Shown: piece after piece, positions 1 to 7,652 of the stretch
Position numbering within the stretch: position 1 is the first letter of the stretch
Layout of the letters: the number at the start of each line of letters is the position of its first letter
Source: Blastococcus capsensis
Lineage (GTDB): Bacteria; Actinomycetota; Actinomycetes; Mycobacteriales; Geodermatophilaceae
Direction of reading: 5' to 3'
Length of the DNA: 64,000 nucleotides
NCBI RefSeq assembly: GCF_030165005.1
Contig: NZ_JASNNW010000005.1
Span: 1 to 64,000 of the forward strand
Notes under the pieces: generated by a model
Told to the model about the DNA's origin: nothing
The model's input: the letters and a program-made list of their open reading frames with translations, nothing else
Database searches by the model: none
Translations under genes and position numbers: made by a program

Positions 1-76
1 AGGCGGCCGCGGGGGTCTCGGTTCACTGCCGGCGGCGCGCCGGGGGGCGCGGGTGCTCCGCCCGGCGCGCACCCGC

Positions 77-107
77 TACCCTTCCTGTGAGTCGAACAGA
101 TGTTCGA
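77..107 (+). promoter_or_regulatory. LexA/SOS box with -10 element for dinB
   Basis: TCGAAC-AGAT-GTTCGA at 92-107 is a perfect match to the actinobacterial LexA operator (TCGAAC-N4-GTTCGA). A TACCCT hexamer at 77-82 fits a -10 box, so LexA would sit over the transcription start. The box overlaps the first ATG of the reading frame (100), which argues for the GTG at 124 as the true start. The motif is seen directly; SOS control is inferred from the known consensus. Confidence 0.85.
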
Positions 108-123
108 GTTCGAGGAGGGTGCT

Positions 124-1335
124 GTGGGCCGGGCGGAGGGGTGCACCGTCCTGCACGTCGACATGGACGCGTTCTTCGCCAGTGTCGAGGTGCGCCGGCG
201 CCCGGAGCTGGCCGGTACGCCGGTCATCGTGGGCGGCGCCGGCAACCGGGGCGTCGTCACCTCGGCGACGTACGAGGCCCGCCGCTACGGCGTGCACGCG
301 GCGATGCCCACCGCACGGGCGCTGCGGCTGTGCCCGACGGCCACCGTCCTGCCGGGGGACATGGCGCTCTACGGCGAGGTGTCCCGGTCGGTCATGGCGC
401 TGTTCCGGTCGATCACCCCGCTGGTCGAGCCGTTGAGCCTGGACGAGGCGTTCCTCGACGTCTCCGGCGCCGGCCGCCGGCTGGGGAACGCCGTGGAGAT
501 CGGCGAGTACCTGCGCGCCCGGGTCTTCGACGAGCAGGGCATCACCTGCTCGGTCGGTGTGGCCGGCACCAAGTTCGTGGCGAAGCTGGCCTCCACCCGG
601 GCCAAGCCCGACGGGCTGCTCGTCGTGTGCCCCCCGGAGGTGATGGGGTTCCTGCACCCTCTCCCGGTGAGTGCCCTGTGGGGCGTGGGCCCGAAGACCG
701 AGGAGACGCTCCTGCGGCTGGGGCTGCGCACCGTGGGCGACCTGGCGCACGTGCCGGCCAGGACGCTGCAGCGGGCGCTGGGCCCCGCCGCGGGCAGCCA
801 CCTGCACGAGCTCGCCTGGGGGCGCGACCCCCGGCGGGTCGTCCCCGACGAGCCGGAGCGCTCCACCGGGGCGGAGGAGACCTTCTCCACCGACGTCGAC
901 GACCCGGTCGTCATCCACCGGGAACTGCTGCGCCTCGCGGAGCGGACGGCCGGACGGCTGCGCTCGATCGGCTGCCTGGCCCGCACGGTGAGCATCAAGG
1001 TGCGCTTCGCCGACTTCGCGACGATCACCCGCAGCCGCACCCTGGGGGCGCCCACCGACGTGGGGCAGGAGCTCTACGACACGGCACGCTGCCTCTACGA
1101 CGCCCTCGGGCTGCAGCGGGCCCGCATCCGGCTGGTCGGGGTGCGGGCCGAGCGGCTCGTGGAGGCCGACTCGGCGCCCCGGCAGCTGGAGCTGGGGGCC
1201 CGCGAGCACGGCCGCCGGGAGGCCGAGCTCGCCGCCGACCGGGCCGCCCGCCGGTTCGGGGCCGGCGCCGTCCGCCCGGCGACGTTGGTGCACCGGTCTG
1301 CCACCTCGCGGCGACGGCTCGCTGACCAGGCCTGA
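124..1335 (+). CDS. dinB: DNA polymerase IV (Y-family translesion polymerase)
   Basis: About 403 residues, the usual length for DinB. It copies past damaged template bases. The palm metal-binding residues are visible: VDMDAFF near residue 12 (Asp13, Asp15) and SLDEAF near residue 105 (Asp107, Glu108). The helix-hairpin-helix region and little-finger domain follow. I chose GTG 124 because it has a GAGGAGG Shine-Dalgarno (112-118) at good spacing, while ATG 100 lies inside the LexA box. Induction by DNA damage is expected. It is monocistronic, with DUF3040 following after 155 bases. Confidence 0.93.
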   Translation: MGRAEGCTVLHVDMDAFFASVEVRRRPELAGTPVIVGGAGNRGVVTSATYEARRYGVHAAMPTARALRLCPTATVLPGDMALYGEVSRSVMALFRSITPLVEPLSLDEAFLDVSGAGRRLGNAVEIGEYLRARVFDEQGITCSVGVAGTKFVAKLASTRAKPDGLLVVCPPEVMGFLHPLPVSALWGVGPKTEETLLRLGLRTVGDLAHVPARTLQRALGPAAGSHLHELAWGRDPRRVVPDEPERSTGAEETFSTDVDDPVVIHRELLRLAERTAGRLRSIGCLARTVSIKVRFADFATITRSRTLGAPTDVGQELYDTARCLYDALGLQRARIRLVGVRAERLVEADSAPRQLELGAREHGRREAELAADRAARRFGAGAVRPATLVHRSATSRRRLADQA

Positions 1336-1424
1336 TCCGCCGGCCCGCCCGTCCGGAGGAGTGATCGGCCACCCCGCCCGGCGGGTCGTGGCACCGTCGC
1401 CTTTCGCGGCTGGCAAACGGCTCG

Positions 1425-1485
1425 TATCCTCGGAGGCACCGTCGGTGGGAGCCCCCCGGCGGAACTGGCTCCGCCCACCTGGAGG
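1425..1485 (+). promoter_or_regulatory. promoter and 5' leader hairpin of the DUF3040 gene
   Basis: TATCCT at 1425-1430 is a plausible -10 hexamer; no good -35 is visible. The leader can fold GGTGGG (1444-1449) onto CCCACC (1474-1479), with AGCC/GGCT inside, so that the stem ends just before the GGAGG ribosome site (1481-1485). Whether this affects translation is speculation. Confidence 0.4.
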
Positions 1486-1490
1486 TCGAC

Positions 1491-1895
1491 GTGCCGCTCT
1501 CCGAGCACGAGCAGCGTCTGCTGGAGCAGATCGAGCGCGCCCTCGTCGATGACGATCCGAAGTTCGCTTCCTCGGTCCGCACCGGCGATCGCCGTCTGAA
1601 GGCCCGCCGCAAGCTGCAGCTCGGCGCCCTGCTGGTCGTGGTCGGCTTCGCCGTCCTCGTCGGCGGTGCGGTCGCCGAGTCCGTGCCGCTCGGCGTGCTC
1701 GGTTTCCTGATCGCCTTCGGCGGTGCCGCCCTCGGGGTGCTGCACTATCGCGGCGCCACCGGTGCGGTGGAGCCCACCACGGGTCCCGCCGGAGCCCCGG
1801 GCGGGGCGTCCGCCGCTCGCGGACGCTCCAGCCGTGGTCGCCAGCCCATGAAGAACCGCCTCGAAGAGCGGTTCCGCCGCCGCTACGACCAGTAG
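1491..1895 (+). CDS. DUF3040 membrane protein
   Basis: 134 residues starting MPLSEHEQRLLEQIERAL, the typical N-terminus of actinobacterial DUF3040 proteins. A basic linker (RRLKARRKLQ) precedes two hydrophobic segments at about residues 43-62 and 66-85; the tail is rich in Gly, Ser and Arg. GTG 1491 has GGAGG five bases upstream. In other actinomycetes these genes also lie near mraZ, which fits the position here. Function unknown; probably a small inner-membrane protein. Confidence 0.85.
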   Translation: MPLSEHEQRLLEQIERALVDDDPKFASSVRTGDRRLKARRKLQLGALLVVVGFAVLVGGAVAESVPLGVLGFLIAFGGAALGVLHYRGATGAVEPTTGPAGAPGGASAARGRSSRGRQPMKNRLEERFRRRYDQ

Positions 1896-1912
1896 CGCCC
1901 CAGCGTCGCCCG

Positions 1913-1943
1913 CCGGCCGTCGTCCGCTACGGACGGCGGCCGG
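1913..1943. terminator. shared terminator hairpin between convergent genes
   Basis: CCGGCCGTCGTCCG (1913-1926) pairs with CGGACGGCGGCCGG (1930-1943) through 14 pairs, one of them G-U, around a 3-base loop. The loop bases 1927-1929 are the complement of the TAG stop of the minus-strand transglutaminase gene. It lies 18 bases past the DUF3040 stop and has no T tract, so it could end both transcripts. Confidence 0.7.
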
Positions 1944-4245
1944 TGACGTTCCGAGGCCGCCGGGCCAGCTTCGCCCGGGCACCGTCGACCAGCGAGGCCG
2001 GCCACAGCAGCGCCCGCACCCGCACCGGCCACGGCCGGGCCCCCACCAGCCCGCGGCGGGCCGTCCGCAGCGCCCCCCGCAGCCCCGGATCGGCTGCGCC
2101 GCTCCCGGGGCGTCCGTAGGTGGCCGCCTCCTCTGCCCGGGCCAGGCCCCGCACCGCCTCCACCGACGCCGCCGCCGAGGCCCCGCCCCGGCCGCGGGTC
2201 ACCGCGAGCGCCAGTGCATCGGCCACGCGTCGAGGGGTCCACGACGGGTGGACGTGCAGGCCCAGGTCCGCGGCGGTGGCGGTCAGCTCGTCCCACGGTC
2301 CGGTGGCGTCGGGTGCGGCCAGCCGTCGGCGGCGCTGCAGGGCGCGCAGCGCCGCGGGGGACGCGAGCACGCCCGCAGCGGCGGCCAGCAGACCCAGCGT
2401 GAGCAGCAGCGGCCGCCGCGACGTCGCGGACCCCACCTGCGCGCCCGCCTCCGGCGTCGCCTCGGCGAGCGGGTCCACACCCCGGAGCGGTGCCTGGGGG
2501 GCAGCCGACGGCACGGGCAGGGCCGGGGCGACCTCGTCGTCGGCCTCGGCCGAGGGCCGCGGTGACCACGGCAGGGGCACCTGCCGGTCCGCCGCGATCG
2601 GCGTCGGGTCGAAGGGCACCCATCCCAGGCCCCGGAAGAAGACCTCCACCCAGGCGTGCGCGTCGTCGCTGGTGATCAGCCTCGTGCCGTCGTCCTGCAC
2701 CTCGCCGGGCGTGTAACCCAGCGCCACCCGGGCGGGCATCCCCGCCTGGCGCACCAGCACGGCCATCGCGCCGGCGTACTGCTCGCAGTAGCCGCGCTTG
2801 AGCCGGAGGAAGTCGACGAGGTCGTCGCCGCTGGTGCCGGGGGCGGTGGAGAGGCTGTAGACGAACCCGTTGGCCCGGTCGGACAGGTAGGCCTGGATGC
2901 GCCGAACCGCCTCGTAGGGCGTGGTCGCCCCGGCGGTCAGCCGGGCGGTCAACTCGGCGATGCTCGGGTGCAGCTCCGGCAGGGCCGTGAACCGGTCCTG
3001 GAGGCCGCTGCCCTGCGACAGGGGGACCGCCCGGGACAGCAGCTCCGGCGAGGGGCGCGGTTCGGTCGCGATCACCCGGTAGGCCAGGCCTGCGCTGGTC
3101 ACGTCCCGGCCGAAGACCGTCCCGGTCGCGTCGTCGAAACGCCATCCGTCGACGTACTCACCGTCGACCCGTACCGACAGCGGTGAGGACGGCACGGGCA
3201 GGAACCGGTCGTCGTGCTCCAGCACCTGGACATCGGCGGTCACCGGACGGGTCGCCTGGCGGCCCGGCAGCGGCGCCAGCGCCGAGTCCTCGGCGATGGA
3301 GACCTCGCCGTCGAGGTTGCTCAACGACCAGCCCTCGGCCGCGTCGTACTCGTCGAGCGCGACGGCGCGCAGGTAGCCCGGATCGGCCACCGACGAGTCG
3401 AGGCGCAGCAGCTCGATCGGCTCGGGCAGGATCAGCTGGCCCCGCAGTTCCGCGGCCGGGTCCAGAGCGGTTCCCGTGGCATCGCCGCCCCCGCCGAGAC
3501 CGGTGGCGAACGAGCCCTCCGGGAGGACCGGCACGAGCCCCCCGAGCAGGACGCCCGCGCTCAGCGCCACGATCCCGACGCGCACCGCGGGGCCGGAGCC
3601 GCCGCTGACCCGTTCCGCGGCCGACTCGCCCAGCGCCCGGCGTTGGTCGGCCCAGAGCAGCACGGCGAAGCCGGCAGCGGGTGCCGCGAGGGCCAGCAGC
3701 CCGATCCCTCCGATGACGGTGCCGACGGGGACGCAGAAGAGGACGAGCAGCCCGACGCCCGCTGCCGCGGCCTGCCGGCCGGCCACCGCGACCAGGTCGA
3801 CGAGGACGGCGAGCAGCCCGACGAACAGGGTGGTGAGGGCGAGCAGGCCGGTGAGCGGCAGCGCCGGGGTGGCCTGCTCGCGGATCTCGGCGGTGCCGTC
3901 GGCGAAGACCCCGGCCAGCCGGGTGAGGCTCTCGGTGGTGGGGAGCAGCCCGGCGACGGCCCCGTCAGGAGCGAATGCGGCGGTCAGCACGCACGCCACC
4001 AGGAGGAGTTGCCCGACGGGGACCAGGAGGGTGCTCACGGCGCCGACAGCGCGCGGGGCGGTCGGGCTCCGGGTCAGGTGCGCCGCCGCCCGCCGCAGCA
4101 CCAGGCCGCCGGCCAGCACGGCCGCGACGACGGCCAGCACCGGCGGGAACCAGGCGCCGCTGGTGAAGACGGGGGAGAGGGCGAGCGATCCCAGGAGCGT
4201 GGCGAGCGCGGCGAGCACGGACGTCCGGACGTCGGCGTTGATCAC
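1927..4245 (-). CDS. transglutaminase-like membrane protein (TgpA/DUF3488 family)
   Basis: About 772 residues. The N-terminal third carries several membrane spans (DUF3488-like). A periplasmic transglutaminase core follows with the triad visible as Cys in RGYCEQY, His in DDAHAWVE and Asp in WVPFDPTP. A last membrane span and a DUF4129-like cytoplasmic tail close it. The start is GTG 4245, which overlaps the TGA of the DUF58 gene (GTGA), so translation is coupled. With moxR and DUF58 it forms the common actinobacterial moxR-DUF58-transglutaminase operon. The substrate is unknown; cell-envelope protein processing or cross-linking is inferred. Confidence 0.88.
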   Translation of the reverse strand: MINADVRTSVLAALATLLGSLALSPVFTSGAWFPPVLAVVAAVLAGGLVLRRAAAHLTRSPTAPRAVGAVSTLLVPVGQLLLVACVLTAAFAPDGAVAGLLPTTESLTRLAGVFADGTAEIREQATPALPLTGLLALTTLFVGLLAVLVDLVAVAGRQAAAAGVGLLVLFCVPVGTVIGGIGLLALAAPAAGFAVLLWADQRRALGESAAERVSGGSGPAVRVGIVALSAGVLLGGLVPVLPEGSFATGLGGGGDATGTALDPAAELRGQLILPEPIELLRLDSSVADPGYLRAVALDEYDAAEGWSLSNLDGEVSIAEDSALAPLPGRQATRPVTADVQVLEHDDRFLPVPSSPLSVRVDGEYVDGWRFDDATGTVFGRDVTSAGLAYRVIATEPRPSPELLSRAVPLSQGSGLQDRFTALPELHPSIAELTARLTAGATTPYEAVRRIQAYLSDRANGFVYSLSTAPGTSGDDLVDFLRLKRGYCEQYAGAMAVLVRQAGMPARVALGYTPGEVQDDGTRLITSDDAHAWVEVFFRGLGWVPFDPTPIAADRQVPLPWSPRPSAEADDEVAPALPVPSAAPQAPLRGVDPLAEATPEAGAQVGSATSRRPLLLTLGLLAAAAGVLASPAALRALQRRRRLAAPDATGPWDELTATAADLGLHVHPSWTPRRVADALALAVTRGRGGASAAASVEAVRGLARAEEAATYGRPGSGAADPGLRGALRTARRGLVGARPWPVRVRALLWPASLVDGARAKLARRPRNVTGRRP

Positions 4246-5582
4246 GACGGCGCCCCCAGCGGCACGCCCGCCAGGCCGGCCCACGCCTCGCTGACGTCCT
4301 GGCCGGCCGCCGCCGTGGTCACCCGCCAGCCGGCGCCGGCCAGCAGCGCCACGGCCTGCTCCCGCTGCGCGGTGAGCGCCTCACGGGCGGCGGGGCCGGT
4401 GCGCCGCCCGTGGCCCGGGCCGGCGTCCGCCCAGCCGGTGATGTCCAGCAGCACGGCGGTGTCGGTGCCCGCCCCAGGGCGCAGGTGCACCAGGTCGGCG
4501 ACGTCGTCGGGGCCGACGGCACCGAGCAGGCAGACCAGCGGCCCGTTCCCGGCCGCCCGGCAGGCGGCCGTCACCGCGGCGGACAGATCGACCCGCCGTG
4601 AGGGGCCGACGGCGGCCAGCCGGTCGAGGAGTTCGTCGGCGCCGAGACCGGAGGCCGGCGACAGCTCGCCGGCGTCGGTGACCACGCGCACCGCCGCACC
4701 GCGCTCGGCGAGCGCCACGCCGATGCTCGCCGCCGCCTCGACCAGCCACTCCAGGCTGTCGCCGGGTGGGCAGTCGTCGCCGGGCGGTCCGGGGACCGAC
4801 CAGGGGACCTCGCGCGCGGGCGCGACCAGGTGCGCGCGGGCCCGCGTGTCGAGCAGCAGCGTCGCCTGGGCGCGCCAGGGCCGCTCCTCCAGCCGCACCA
4901 TGAGCTCCCCGGTGCGAGCGGTCGCGCGCCAGTGGACCTTCCGCAGGTCGTCTCCCCGCCGGTACTCCCGGACGCTGACGTCGTCGTCCCCGTGGACCGC
5001 GACGGCCCGGTGCGACCCCTCGCCGCCCCGCCCGTGCGCGCCCCCGGGACCGCCACCTCCCAGGCGACGCACCCGGGGGACCACGGCCAGCGGAGCGGCG
5101 TCCCTCCCGGACACGGTGCGCTCGACCAGCCCGAACGGGTCCACGACGCGCAGCCGCAGCGGCCCCAGCTGGTAGCGGCCCCGGCGCCGACCGGTCACCC
5201 GGTACCGCACCGCGGTGGTGGCGCCGGGGCCCAGCCCGGCCACCGCGAAGCGGTGCGGACGGCCGAGTGCGGCCGGTACCTGTTCGGTGAGCAGCCAGAG
5301 GCCACCCCGGCGGGTATCGGTGTTCTCCAGCTGGAGGACCACCTCCGCCGGCTCCCCACGCGGCACGCGCTGCGGGGCGACCGTGCGCCGGGTGCTCATC
5401 CGGAAGCGGTTGCGGGCCACGCCGACCGCGCCCAGCACGGGCAGGGCCAGGACGAAGAGGGCCAGCTGCACCAGCGATCGCTCGCCCAGCACCGCGCCGG
5501 TCAGCGCGAGCACCAGTCCACCGCCGACCAGGCAGCGACCGCGGAAGGTCAGGGCCGACAGCACGCGGCCAGGGGCTCCCAC
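4242..5582 (-). CDS. DUF58 domain protein (VWA-like, MoxR partner)
   Basis: 446 residues. Two hydrophobic segments near the N-terminus (about residues 18-50) anchor it. The DUF58 signature is seen in SVREYRRGDDLRKVHWRAT followed by RTGELMVRLEE, and a VWA-like fold region comes after. The start is GTG 5582, three bases after the moxR stop. In this family the protein pairs with a MoxR ATPase that is thought to act as a chaperone inserting metals or maturing partners. The operon context supports that, but the client is unknown. Confidence 0.88.
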   Translation of the reverse strand: MGAPGRVLSALTFRGRCLVGGGLVLALTGAVLGERSLVQLALFVLALPVLGAVGVARNRFRMSTRRTVAPQRVPRGEPAEVVLQLENTDTRRGGLWLLTEQVPAALGRPHRFAVAGLGPGATTAVRYRVTGRRRGRYQLGPLRLRVVDPFGLVERTVSGRDAAPLAVVPRVRRLGGGGPGGAHGRGGEGSHRAVAVHGDDDVSVREYRRGDDLRKVHWRATARTGELMVRLEERPWRAQATLLLDTRARAHLVAPAREVPWSVPGPPGDDCPPGDSLEWLVEAAASIGVALAERGAAVRVVTDAGELSPASGLGADELLDRLAAVGPSRRVDLSAAVTAACRAAGNGPLVCLLGAVGPDDVADLVHLRPGAGTDTAVLLDITGWADAGPGHGRRTGPAAREALTAQREQAVALLAGAGWRVTTAAAGQDVSEAWAGLAGVPLGAPS

Positions 5583-5585
5583 GCG

Positions 5586-6569
5586 TCAGCGCCCGCGGGG
5601 AACCGGCACCGACCCCAGCAGGGAGGTGACCACCTGCTCGGTGCTCCTCCGGCCGACCGTGGCCTCGCTGCTCAGGAGCAGGCGGTGGGCGAGCACCGGG
5701 ACGGCGAGGGCCTGGACGTCGTCGGGCAGCACGTGGTCGCGGCCGTCCAGGGCGGCCGAGGCGCGGGCGGCCCGCAGGAGCTGCAGGCCCGCCCGCGGCG
5801 AGGCGCCCAACCGCAGCTCGGAGGAGTGGCGGGTGGCCTCCACCAGCGCCACGACGTACCGGCGCACCGCATCGGACACGTGCAGCCGGCCGACCGCGGC
5901 CACCAGCGATCGCACCATCGCGGCGTCGGCCACCGGGCGCAGGGCGGCCAGCGGGTCGGTGGTGGCGCGGTCGTCGAGCATCGCCAGTTCGGCGGCCGGG
6001 TGGGGGTAGCCCATCGACACCCGGGCGGTGAACCGGTCGCGCTGTGCCTCGGGGAGGGGATAGGTGCCCTCCATCTCCAGCGGGTTCTGCGTGGCCATGA
6101 CGATGAAGGGGCGGGCCAGCTCGTAGCTGATCCCGTCCACCGTCACCTGCCGCTCCTCCATGCACTCCAGCAGGGCGGACTGCGTCTTGGGCGAGGCCCG
6201 GTTGATCTCGTCGGCGACGACCACGTTGGCGAAGACTGCCCCGGGCTTGAACTCGAACTCCCGCGTCTCCTGGTCGTACACCGCGACGCCGGTGACGTCG
6301 CTGGGCAGCAGGTCCGGGGTGAACTGGATGCGCCGCACGCTGGCGTCGACGGATCCGGCCAGCGCCTTGGCGAGGGTGGTCTTGCCGACCCCGGGCACGT
6401 CCTCGATGAGCAGGTGCCCCTCGGCGAGCAGTACGGCCAGCGCCAACCGGACGACGCCGTCCTTGCCCTGCACGACGCGGCTGACGCCCGCCGCGATCCG
6501 TGCGCCGACCGCGGCGACGTCGACCGACTCGTCGATCGTCCCGTCGGCGGACCGTGTCGCCTCCGTCAC
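5586..6569 (-). CDS. MoxR-type AAA+ ATPase
   Basis: 327 residues. Walker A is seen in GVGKTTLAKALAG (about residues 61-73) and Walker B in VVADEINRA (about 124-132), followed by the sensor region ATQNPLEMEGTYPLPEAQRDRF typical of MoxR. It is the first gene of the minus-strand operon with DUF58 and TgpA. The GTG start at 6569 is preceded by TACGGT (bases 6576-6581, complement) six bases away, which suggests a leaderless transcript. It runs divergently from mraZ, so the two promoters share the 6570-6786 interval. Confidence 0.92.
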   Translation of the reverse strand: MTEATRSADGTIDESVDVAAVGARIAAGVSRVVQGKDGVVRLALAVLLAEGHLLIEDVPGVGKTTLAKALAGSVDASVRRIQFTPDLLPSDVTGVAVYDQETREFEFKPGAVFANVVVADEINRASPKTQSALLECMEERQVTVDGISYELARPFIVMATQNPLEMEGTYPLPEAQRDRFTARVSMGYPHPAAELAMLDDRATTDPLAALRPVADAAMVRSLVAAVGRLHVSDAVRRYVVALVEATRHSSELRLGASPRAGLQLLRAARASAALDGRDHVLPDDVQALAVPVLAHRLLLSSEATVGRRSTEQVVTSLLGSVPVPRGR

Positions 6570-6682
6570 GTTCCCACCGTACGTGCCCGCGGCCCCGGAG
6601 GGAGTTCGTGATCTCCCGGTCCGGCGCCCCCGCCGTCGCGTCGGGGCGCGGGGGGAGCGGTGGGGTGCGACACGGGCGGAAG

Positions 6683-6727
6683 TGGTGTCCAGTGGGGGCT
6701 GGTGGGTTACTGTGTCGACCGGTGGGG
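6683..6727 (+). promoter_or_regulatory. MraZ operator (TGGGN repeats, 10-bp phased) with dcw promoter
   Basis: TGGGG (6693), TGGGT (6703) and TGGGG (6723) lie in exact 10-base phase. The weaker TGGTG (6683) and TGTCG (6713) fill the remaining steps. MraZ is known to bind TGGGN repeats separated by five bases upstream of its own gene. TACTGT at 6708-6713 could be the -10 box inside the repeats. This predicts autorepression of the dcw cluster by MraZ. Confidence 0.75.
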
Positions 6728-6786
6728 AGGCAGGGCCGTCAGGGGGTCTGCAGAGCCATAGGAGGACCGATGCGGGAGGTGATCCG

Positions 6787-7221
6787 GTGTTCGTCGGCAG
6801 CTACCAGTTGCGGCTCGACGAGAAGGGCCGGCTCGCACTTCCGGTCCGGTTCCGCGACCAGGTGGCCGACGGCATGGTGATCAAGAAGGGCCAGGACCGC
6901 TGCATCTACGGGCTCACCATGGCCCGGGTTGCCGAGCAGAGCGCCTCCATGGCGGCCATGGCGCCCTCGGACACCGCTGCGGCGCGCATGCGCGCCCGCA
7001 TGAGCTTCGGGTCGATGGTCGAGCTCGAGCCGGACAAGACCGGCCGCATCACCATCCCCGCACCTCTCCGCGAGTACGCCCACCTGGACCGCGACGTCGT
7101 CGTGGTGGGCGTGGACACGCGCTTCGAGATCTGGGGCTCCGCCACCTGGGACGCCTACGTGGCCGAGCAGGAGGCCGCCTTCGCCGACATGGAGAGCGAG
7201 GGGATGCCGACGCTGTCGTGA
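6787..7221 (+). CDS. mraZ: transcriptional regulator MraZ
   Basis: 144 residues, starting VFVGSYQLRLDEKGRLALPVRFR, the first of two AbrB-like SpoVT domains; the second begins near LEPDKTGRITIPAPLREYA. Both carry the expected DxKGR / DKTGRI motifs. GTG 6787 has GGGAGG (6774-6779) at good spacing. MraZ is the first gene of dcw clusters and represses its own operon as a ring-shaped oligomer; the matching TGGGN repeats are present upstream. A 431-base gap with RNA-like structure separates it from rsmH. Confidence 0.95.
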   Translation: MFVGSYQLRLDEKGRLALPVRFRDQVADGMVIKKGQDRCIYGLTMARVAEQSASMAAMAPSDTAAARMRARMSFGSMVELEPDKTGRITIPAPLREYAHLDRDVVVVGVDTRFEIWGSATWDAYVAEQEAAFADMESEGMPTLS

Positions 7222-7269
7222 TCCCGGGAACGCCCACCCGTCCCCACCGGACTCCGCGCCGCACCGAAC

Positions 7270-7451
7270 GAGCCGCCTTCCCCGCGGCTCGACCGGACCG
7301 GGCCCCAGCCGCCTTCCCCGCGGCTCGGTCCCACAGCGGAGGACCGCGCGGATCGACGGTGGGGAACCTCCGTAGGCAGGGGGACCCTCCCGGCCCCGCG
7401 GGACGCCACCTGACGCTCTTCCCCGACGCCAGGCGGATCCCGCGGGGCCGG
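7270..7451 (+). ncRNA. three hairpins with identical CUUCCCC loops (mraW RNA-like leader)
   Basis: Hairpin 1: GAGCCGC (7270-7276), loop CTTCCCC, GCGGCTC (7284-7290). Hairpin 2: AGCCGC (7307-7312), the same loop, GCGGCT (7320-7325). Hairpin 3 has perfect 14-base arms (7390-7403 with 7438-7451) and an inner stem 7406-7412/7430-7436, again leaving CTTCCCC (7418-7424) at its tip. Such structures upstream of mraW (rsmH) in actinobacteria recall the described mraW RNA motif; I cannot run a covariance search. The loops may be bound by a protein or RNA. Confidence 0.6.
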
Positions 7452-7620
7452 ACGCACCCGGGGTCCCGCGTCCCGCCGCCCCACTCCGCTCCACCTGCCC
7501 CACCGCGCCCCACCCCGCCGCCTCCGTCCCACCACCCTCCTGCGCCCCACCCGCCCGATCCCGCATCCCGCCCGCCGCCGCGTCCCCCCGACGCCGACCG
7601 ACGGGCGGCACCATCGCGGA
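7452..7620 (+). other. long C-rich, G-poor untranslated tract before rsmH
   Basis: About 165 bases dominated by C with scattered A and T (many CCCACC and CCCGCC units) and few G. No conserved protein is readable in any frame. C-rich, G-poor, unstructured RNA is what Rho prefers, so a Rho-dependent attenuator between mraZ and rsmH is possible. This is inference. Confidence 0.4.
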
Positions 7621-7652
7621 ACCACCCCTGACCGTCCGAGAGGCAGCAGACG

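Noticed and set aside
3214-5175. A 653-codon plus-strand frame over tgpA and the DUF58 gene
   Set aside because: Gln/Gly/Arg-rich antisense translation; both minus-strand genes have intact motifs and coupled starts.
7218-7631. A 137-codon frame in the mraZ-rsmH gap
   Set aside because: Pro/Arg/His low-complexity product that follows the C-rich tract; the conserved feature is RNA hairpins, not protein.
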